This document shows positions 38,450-42,940 of a stretch of DNA of 42,940 nucleotides, piece by piece. The position numbers and the translations under genes were made by a program. Below the pieces are notes generated by a model. That model was not told the origin of the DNA and ran no database searches. It worked only from the letters and a program-made list of their open reading frames with translations. The DNA is from DAOTVS01 sp034436375. GTDB taxonomy: Bacteria > Chloroflexota > Anaerolineae > SpSt-313. Each line of letters opens with the position of its first letter. Position 1 is the stretch's first letter. The stretch is taken from the NCBI GenBank assembly GCA_034436375.1, contig DAOTVS010000015.1, forward strand, positions 1 to 42,940, given 5' to 3'.

Positions 38450-40933
38450 ATGAGCAAACGTATCGATCTGAACGGCGCCTGGCTTTTGCGTTGGACCGAT
38501 GGTAACCGGGGCGATCGCTTGCAGCGCGCCCTCGGTTCCCACGCTGATACACTGCCCGCAATCCCGGCTCAGGTGCCTGGTGAGGTGCACCTGGACCTGA
38601 TGCGGGCCGGCCTTTTGGGTGAGCCGGGGGTGGATCTGAATGCCCTGGCTGCCCGCTGGGTGGAAGAGACAATCTGGTACTACCGCCGCACCTTCACCGC
38701 CCCCGCCCTGCAGCCCGGCGAGAAAGCCGAGCTCTACTTTGGCGGGTTGGACCTGGCGGCGGTGATCTACTTGAACGGGCAGGAGGTGGGCAAGCACAGC
38801 AACTCTTTCTACCCCTGCCGCATCGATGTGACCGGCGTCCTGCGTGCGGGTGAGAATACCGTGGTTGTAATGATCGAATCAGGGCTTTACCAGGCCTGCG
38901 ACCGCCAGGGCAACGGCTACGGCATGAGCCCCGAATCGGTCATCACCAAGCGCAACTGGCTGCGCAAAGTCCAATCCTCTTTCGGCTGGGATTGGTCCAC
39001 GCGTCTGCTCAACGTCGGGTTGACCGATGATGTGTACCTGGAGATCTCTTCCGGCGCCCGCTTTGACCGCCTGGTGGCGCTGGCTGAGGTCAGCCCCGAC
39101 CTGTCGGTGGCCACGGTCACCGGCCGCGTTTTCGTCGATGGCCTCACCCTGCAGCCGCAGACGGGCATGCTCACCATCGCGGTCGAGGGCCAGGGCCAGC
39201 AGGCCTCCATCCAGCAGGAAGTGGAGATCGCGCCCGGCCTGAACCCGGTGCAGGCGCAGGTGACCCTGCACCGGCCCGTGTTGTGGTGGCCTGCCGGCCA
39301 CGGCGCTCACCCCCTCTATACCGTGCGCGCTACCCTGAGCATCGGCGACCAGGTCGTGGGCACCCAGACGCGCAAGGTGGGCTTCCGCCGCGTGCGCGTG
39401 GTACAGGATCCCCACCCCGAGGGCGGGCGGTACTTTTACATTGAGATAAACAACAAGCCCATCTTCATCAAAGGCGGCAACTTTGTGCCGGCCGATATGA
39501 TCCCGGCCCGGCTGGACCGCGAGCGCTATGCAACGCTGGTCGACCGCGCGCTGGAAGCCAACTTTAACATGCTGCGCATCTGGGGTGGAGGGCTCTACGA
39601 GTCCGAAGATCTCTATGAAATCTGCGACGAGCGTGGCGTGCTGGTGTGGCAGGAATTCATCTTTGCCTGCGCCAAGTACCCGGCCACCGACGAGCATTTC
39701 CTGGCCGATGTCAAGCAGGAAGCAGCCTACCAGGTGCGACGGCTGGCGCATCATCCCAGCCTGGTCGTCTGGTGCGGCAACAATGAGATGGAAGAGGGCA
39801 ACTTTAATTGGGGTTACGAGCACGGCGTGGCTCACCCCGACTATGCCATCTTCCACATGGTGCTGCCCGTGATCGTCAAGCGCGAGGATGGCACTCGTTA
39901 CTATCAGCCGTCGTCTCCCTACTCCCCTGAACACGAGGATCCGCGGCGCAGCGACATGGGCGACCAGCACCCCTGGACCGTCGGTTTCGCCAATACCGAT
40001 TTCCGCGACTATCGGCAGATGGCCCCGCGTTTCCCCAATGAGGGCGGCATCCTGGGCCCCACAGCCCTGCCCACGGTGCTGGCCTGCCTGCCCGAGGGCC
40101 AGCGGCAGATCCATTCCTTCGCCTGGGAGCAGCACGACAACTCGATCTACTCCTGGGGCGAAGTGAGTTACCCCGATGAGATGCTGATGCAATGGCTCGG
40201 CAAGTCCATCAAGACGATGAGCATCGAGGACTATGTGTACTATGGCGGCGTGGTACAGGGCGAAGGCCTCACCGAGTACATCCGCAACTTCCGCCGCCGC
40301 ATGTACAACACTGCTTCGGCCATCTTCTGGATGTACAACGACTGCTGGCCGGCCACCCGCAGTTGGACGATCGTCGACTATTACCTGCGCCGCACACCGG
40401 CCTTCTTCCCGGTGCGACGGGCCTTCCAGCCGCTGACTGTGGCATTGGCGGTTGAGGACGGCAAAGTGAAGGTCTTTGGCGTCAACGAAGGCCCCGTCTG
40501 GCAGGGCGAGGTGCGCTATGGCCTCATGGCCCTGGCCGGGGGCTACCCTGTCGATATGCGGAAACGGGTCTCTCTGCCCAGCAACGCTTCGACTCTCATC
40601 GACGAGTTCGATGCGGCTGAGTGGTCGCGCCTGGGCGAGCGCACGCACGCCGCCTTTGCCATCCTGAGCATAGAAGGGGCCGAGGTGGCGCGCGACAGGT
40701 TGTTCCTGCCCTACTTCAAGGAGATCACCTGGCCCAGGGCAACTGTGCGCGTGCGCCGTGAGGGCGGCAAGGCCATCTTTGAGAGTGACACCTTTGCCTG
40801 GCGCGTCTGCCTGGACCTGAGCGGTGAAAAGCGCCTGCCCGACAACTTTTTCGATGTCTTCCCGGGCATCCCCACCGTGCTCGACTGGCCAGAGGAACTG
40901 GGTGATCCGGTAGTGATGAGGATCGGGAACTAG
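38450..40933 (+). CDS. GH2 beta-mannosidase-like glycosidase 2
   Basis: 827 residues, full length for the family. The N-terminal jelly-roll (IPAQVPGEVHLDLMRAGLLGEP; IWYYRRTFTAPALQPGEKAELYFGGLDLAAVIYLNGQEVG) is followed by immunoglobulin-like domains, then a TIM barrel: KGGNFVPADMIPARL, NMLRIWGGGLYESEDLYEICDERGVLVWQEF, acid/base Glu446 in VWCGNNEMEEG, and probable nucleophile Glu531 in RFPNEGGILG, then WMYNDCWPATRSWTIVDYY. It should hydrolyse terminal beta-mannosides, for example from mannan or N-glycan fragments. GGAGG stands 4 bases before the ATG. No signal peptide is evident. The next gene begins 31 bases later, so the cluster is probably one operon. Confidence 0.9.
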   Translation: MSKRIDLNGAWLLRWTDGNRGDRLQRALGSHADTLPAIPAQVPGEVHLDLMRAGLLGEPGVDLNALAARWVEETIWYYRRTFTAPALQPGEKAELYFGGLDLAAVIYLNGQEVGKHSNSFYPCRIDVTGVLRAGENTVVVMIESGLYQACDRQGNGYGMSPESVITKRNWLRKVQSSFGWDWSTRLLNVGLTDDVYLEISSGARFDRLVALAEVSPDLSVATVTGRVFVDGLTLQPQTGMLTIAVEGQGQQASIQQEVEIAPGLNPVQAQVTLHRPVLWWPAGHGAHPLYTVRATLSIGDQVVGTQTRKVGFRRVRVVQDPHPEGGRYFYIEINNKPIFIKGGNFVPADMIPARLDRERYATLVDRALEANFNMLRIWGGGLYESEDLYEICDERGVLVWQEFIFACAKYPATDEHFLADVKQEAAYQVRRLAHHPSLVVWCGNNEMEEGNFNWGYEHGVAHPDYAIFHMVLPVIVKREDGTRYYQPSSPYSPEHEDPRRSDMGDQHPWTVGFANTDFRDYRQMAPRFPNEGGILGPTALPTVLACLPEGQRQIHSFAWEQHDNSIYSWGEVSYPDEMLMQWLGKSIKTMSIEDYVYYGGVVQGEGLTEYIRNFRRRMYNTASAIFWMYNDCWPATRSWTIVDYYLRRTPAFFPVRRAFQPLTVALAVEDGKVKVFGVNEGPVWQGEVRYGLMALAGGYPVDMRKRVSLPSNASTLIDEFDAAEWSRLGERTHAAFAILSIEGAEVARDRLFLPYFKEITWPRATVRVRREGGKAIFESDTFAWRVCLDLSGEKRLPDNFFDVFPGIPTVLDWPEELGDPVVMRIGN

Positions 40934-40964
40934 GGGAACTGCGCGAGAATAGGAGAAGGCTGAC

Positions 40965-42940
40965 ATGGGTAAGGAGTCCGGAGCCGCATCTCCGAACTGG
41001 CATAAGGATGTCTATTTCGGCATCCATTATGATCTGCATGCCCACGCTGATGACACGGAGCTCGGCAGAGAACTGACGCCTCAACATTTGCGTGAGCGTC
41101 TGCTGCGCGTGCGCCCCGATTGGGTGCACTGCGACTGCAAGGGCCACCCCGGCTACACGAGTTGGCCCACACAGACCGGCTCGACCTCGCCGGGCGTGGT
41201 CAACGATGCGCTGCGCATCCACCGCGACGTGACCCGCGACCTGGGCATTCGCCTGGGTGTGCACTATTCGGGCGTGTGGGATTCCCGCGCCATCGAGCTG
41301 CATCCCGACTGGGCGCGCGTCGACGCCGAGGGCAAGCCCGATCCCAACATGACCTGCCGGCTGAGCGGCTATGACGAGCAACTCATGATCCCGCAGATGC
41401 TGGAGATCATCGACCGCTACGATGTGGACGGTTTCTGGGTGGACGGCGAGAACTGGGCCTCCAAACCCTGCTGGTGCAGCCGTTGCCGGGAAGAATTCAC
41501 TCGCCGCACCGGCATCACCGAAATCCCAACCACGGCCCTTCAGCCCCATTGGGCAGACTGGCTCGCCTTTCATCGCGACCTTTTTGTGGCGCATGTCACG
41601 CGCTACACCGATGCCGTGCACGCGGCCAAGGCCTCGTGCATGGTCACCAGCAACTGGATGTACACCGTGCGCCAGCCCGAGCCCATGCAGGCGCCGGTGG
41701 ATTACCTGAGCGGGGATTACGATCATGCCTGGGGCGCCAACCGGGCGGCCGTGGAGGGCCGCCTGCTGGACGGGCGCGGCAAGCCGTGGGATCTGATGGC
41801 CTGGGGCTTTACCAAGACTAACTCGATGGCCGAGAACCCGCCCTGGGTCATGAAGCCGGCGAACCACCTCTGCCAGGAGTTGAGTGAGGTCATCGCGCTT
41901 GGCGGCGCCATGATGGTGTACGACAACCCACAGCGCTCCGGCTGGATCACTGGCTGGCACCAGGATGTGCTGGCCGAGGCCGCCCGCTTTTGCCGGGCTC
42001 GTCAGGAGGTCTGTCACGGCACCGAATCGGCCTCGCAGGCGGCGGTGCTGCATCTGGCCAGCCACTATTACGCCGGCAACGACCCACTCTACAACTATGG
42101 CACAGCCGTGCAGCCCCTGGAGGGCGCCCTCCATGCCCTGCTCGAGACTCACCGCTCGACGGACGTGCTGACCGAAGACGGCGCCCTGACCCGCCTGGCC
42201 GAGGCGGGCCGCTACCGGCTGCTGGTGGTGCCCGAGCAGACGCACCTGAACGCGGGCCTCCTGGAGGCGCTCTCTGCCTTTGCCCGTGAGGGTGGCCAGG
42301 TGCTCTTGAGCGGAGCACACCTGGCACACGAGTGCCCCGACCTGGTGGGCGCTGCACCCGCGGGTGAGCTGCACCATGAGCCGGCCTACCTGCCGGTGGG
42401 CGAGAGGGCCGTGCCCGTCTCGGGGCCCTGGCAGCCCGTGGCCCCGCACGAGGGCGTCGCCGTGTGGGCCACCCTCCTGGCGCAACAGGAGCCAGGCAAA
42501 GACCACACGGACCAGCCGGCGGTCACCCGGCGGCCGCTGGGCAAGGGCGCCATCGTCGCCGTGCATGGCCCCATCTTCCGCGACTATTTCCTGGGGCACT
42601 ATCCGCTCCTGCGCCAGTTCATCGGCGGGCTGGTGGACCGCATGGCCATCCCCTGGCAGGTACGCGTGGAGGCGCCGGCGCGGCTGGAGATGGTGGTGCG
42701 CCGGAGGAACGGGCGCTTGCTGGTCAACCTGATCAACCGTGGCGCCGGTGAGGCGCTCTCGGCCAACCGGGTGATTGTGGACGAGCTGCCGCCGGTAGAG
42801 AACGTCGTGCTGCGCATCCGCCGCGACACGCGTCCACAAGCGGTGACCCAGATCCCGGGTGGCCGGCAGCTCGCCTGGGCGCACGCCAATGGGCTGCTTT
42901 CGATCAGAGTGCCCAAGGTGTATATCCATACGGTGGTGGT
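40965..42940 (+). CDS. Glycoside-hydrolase-like protein (partial, runs off the right edge)
   Basis: The frame is open for 658 codons from ATG 40965 to the end of the window without a stop. AGGAGAAGG lies just upstream. The N-terminal part looks like a catalytic beta/alpha barrel of the GH29/GH42-like kind: YFGIHYDLHAHADDTELG, GIRLGVHYSGVWDSRAIELHPDW, DVDGFWVDGENWASKPCWCSRC. The C-terminal part (about 420-480) resembles the glutaminase-like trimerisation domain of GH42 enzymes (YRLLVVPEQTHLNAGLLEALSAFAREGGQVLLSGAHLA). The probable acidic catalytic residues are in FWVDGEN, but neither substrate nor family can be fixed. It follows two GH2 mannosidase-like genes closely and probably works on the same glycan. 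Confidence 0.8.
   Translation, partial: MGKESGAASPNWHKDVYFGIHYDLHAHADDTELGRELTPQHLRERLLRVRPDWVHCDCKGHPGYTSWPTQTGSTSPGVVNDALRIHRDVTRDLGIRLGVHYSGVWDSRAIELHPDWARVDAEGKPDPNMTCRLSGYDEQLMIPQMLEIIDRYDVDGFWVDGENWASKPCWCSRCREEFTRRTGITEIPTTALQPHWADWLAFHRDLFVAHVTRYTDAVHAAKASCMVTSNWMYTVRQPEPMQAPVDYLSGDYDHAWGANRAAVEGRLLDGRGKPWDLMAWGFTKTNSMAENPPWVMKPANHLCQELSEVIALGGAMMVYDNPQRSGWITGWHQDVLAEAARFCRARQEVCHGTESASQAAVLHLASHYYAGNDPLYNYGTAVQPLEGALHALLETHRSTDVLTEDGALTRLAEAGRYRLLVVPEQTHLNAGLLEALSAFAREGGQVLLSGAHLAHECPDLVGAAPAGELHHEPAYLPVGERAVPVSGPWQPVAPHEGVAVWATLLAQQEPGKDHTDQPAVTRRPLGKGAIVAVHGPIFRDYFLGHYPLLRQFIGGLVDRMAIPWQVRVEAPARLEMVVRRRNGRLLVNLINRGAGEALSANRVIVDELPPVENVVLRIRRDTRPQAVTQIPGGRQLAWAHANGLLSIRVPKVYIHTVV

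Noticed and set aside
38879..40966. About 700-codon minus-strand frame under the second GH2 gene, and a 730-codon one at 40725-42929
   Set aside because: Both oppose well-supported glycosidase genes, overlap each other across a gene boundary and show low-complexity His/Gly/Val-rich translations typical of shadow frames.

Overview
The window reads as high-GC chromosomal DNA of a bacterium, most likely a Chloroflexota member (Anaerolineae- or Caldilineae-like). That placement is an inference from gene content and style: a T-box upstream of serS, a greA-lysS pair, CCA-encoding tRNA genes, orphan solute-binding lipoprotein and GH57/GH2 genes, clear Shine-Dalgarno sites, and promoters close to TTGACA-17-TATAAT or extended TGN-TATAAT. 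No phage, transposase, CRISPR array or integrase was seen, so this is mostly a housekeeping stretch with a carbohydrate-degradation cluster at the right end.

Layout. 0.2-4 kb: GNAT acetyltransferase (-), a membrane-anchored PDZ protein with a possible attenuator leader (+), and an orphan HAMP histidine kinase (+). 3.9-6.8 kb (-): a WecA/TagO-like phosphosugar transferase lacking one usual Asp, upp, a DksA/TraR zinc-finger protein and apt. 7-9.8 kb (+): a solute-binding lipoprotein and a GT-A glycosyltransferase. 10-15.8 kb (+): a drug-type ABC-2 ATPase/permease pair, then a MarR-regulated operon with a heterodimeric ABC exporter whose promoter carries a clear palindromic operator. 15.9-21.4 kb: a small OB-fold membrane protein (-), a type II topoisomerase A subunit with a long histone-H1-like tail (+), and an AlbA_2/ATPase regulator (+). 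21.4-23.3 kb (-): murI and a class-I glutamine amidotransferase. 23.4-29.4 kb (+): greA with a leader terminator, lysS, a GH57 enzyme, and a CDF metal transporter with three C-terminal domains. 29.4-31.6 kb (+): serS under a T-box with a readable UCC specifier, then a tRNA operon (Ser-UGA, Ser-GCU, Arg-GCG) between a consensus promoter and an intrinsic terminator. 31.7-34.9 kb: a translationally coupled ATP-grasp/GNAT pair (+), a phosphodiesterase (-) and a DUF169 protein (-). 35.3-42.9 kb (+): a glycyl-radical-enzyme activase, two GH2 beta-mannosidase-like enzymes and a glycosidase-like protein that runs off the window.

Two kinds of intergenic structure stand out. One is a family of seven-base GTRANNN repeats, in direct and inverted order, confined here to 30.98-34.01 kb and forming the last codons of serS. 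The other is a set of long near-perfect hairpins without U-tracts, each different in sequence, just after the ends of genes (2.1, 9.8, 19.85, 22.5, 25.6 and 31.0 kb). No wholly new multi-gene system is evident. The strongest leads are the H1-tailed topoisomerase, the heptamer repeats, the G34 arginine tRNA, the two leader attenuators and the ATP-grasp/GNAT pair.
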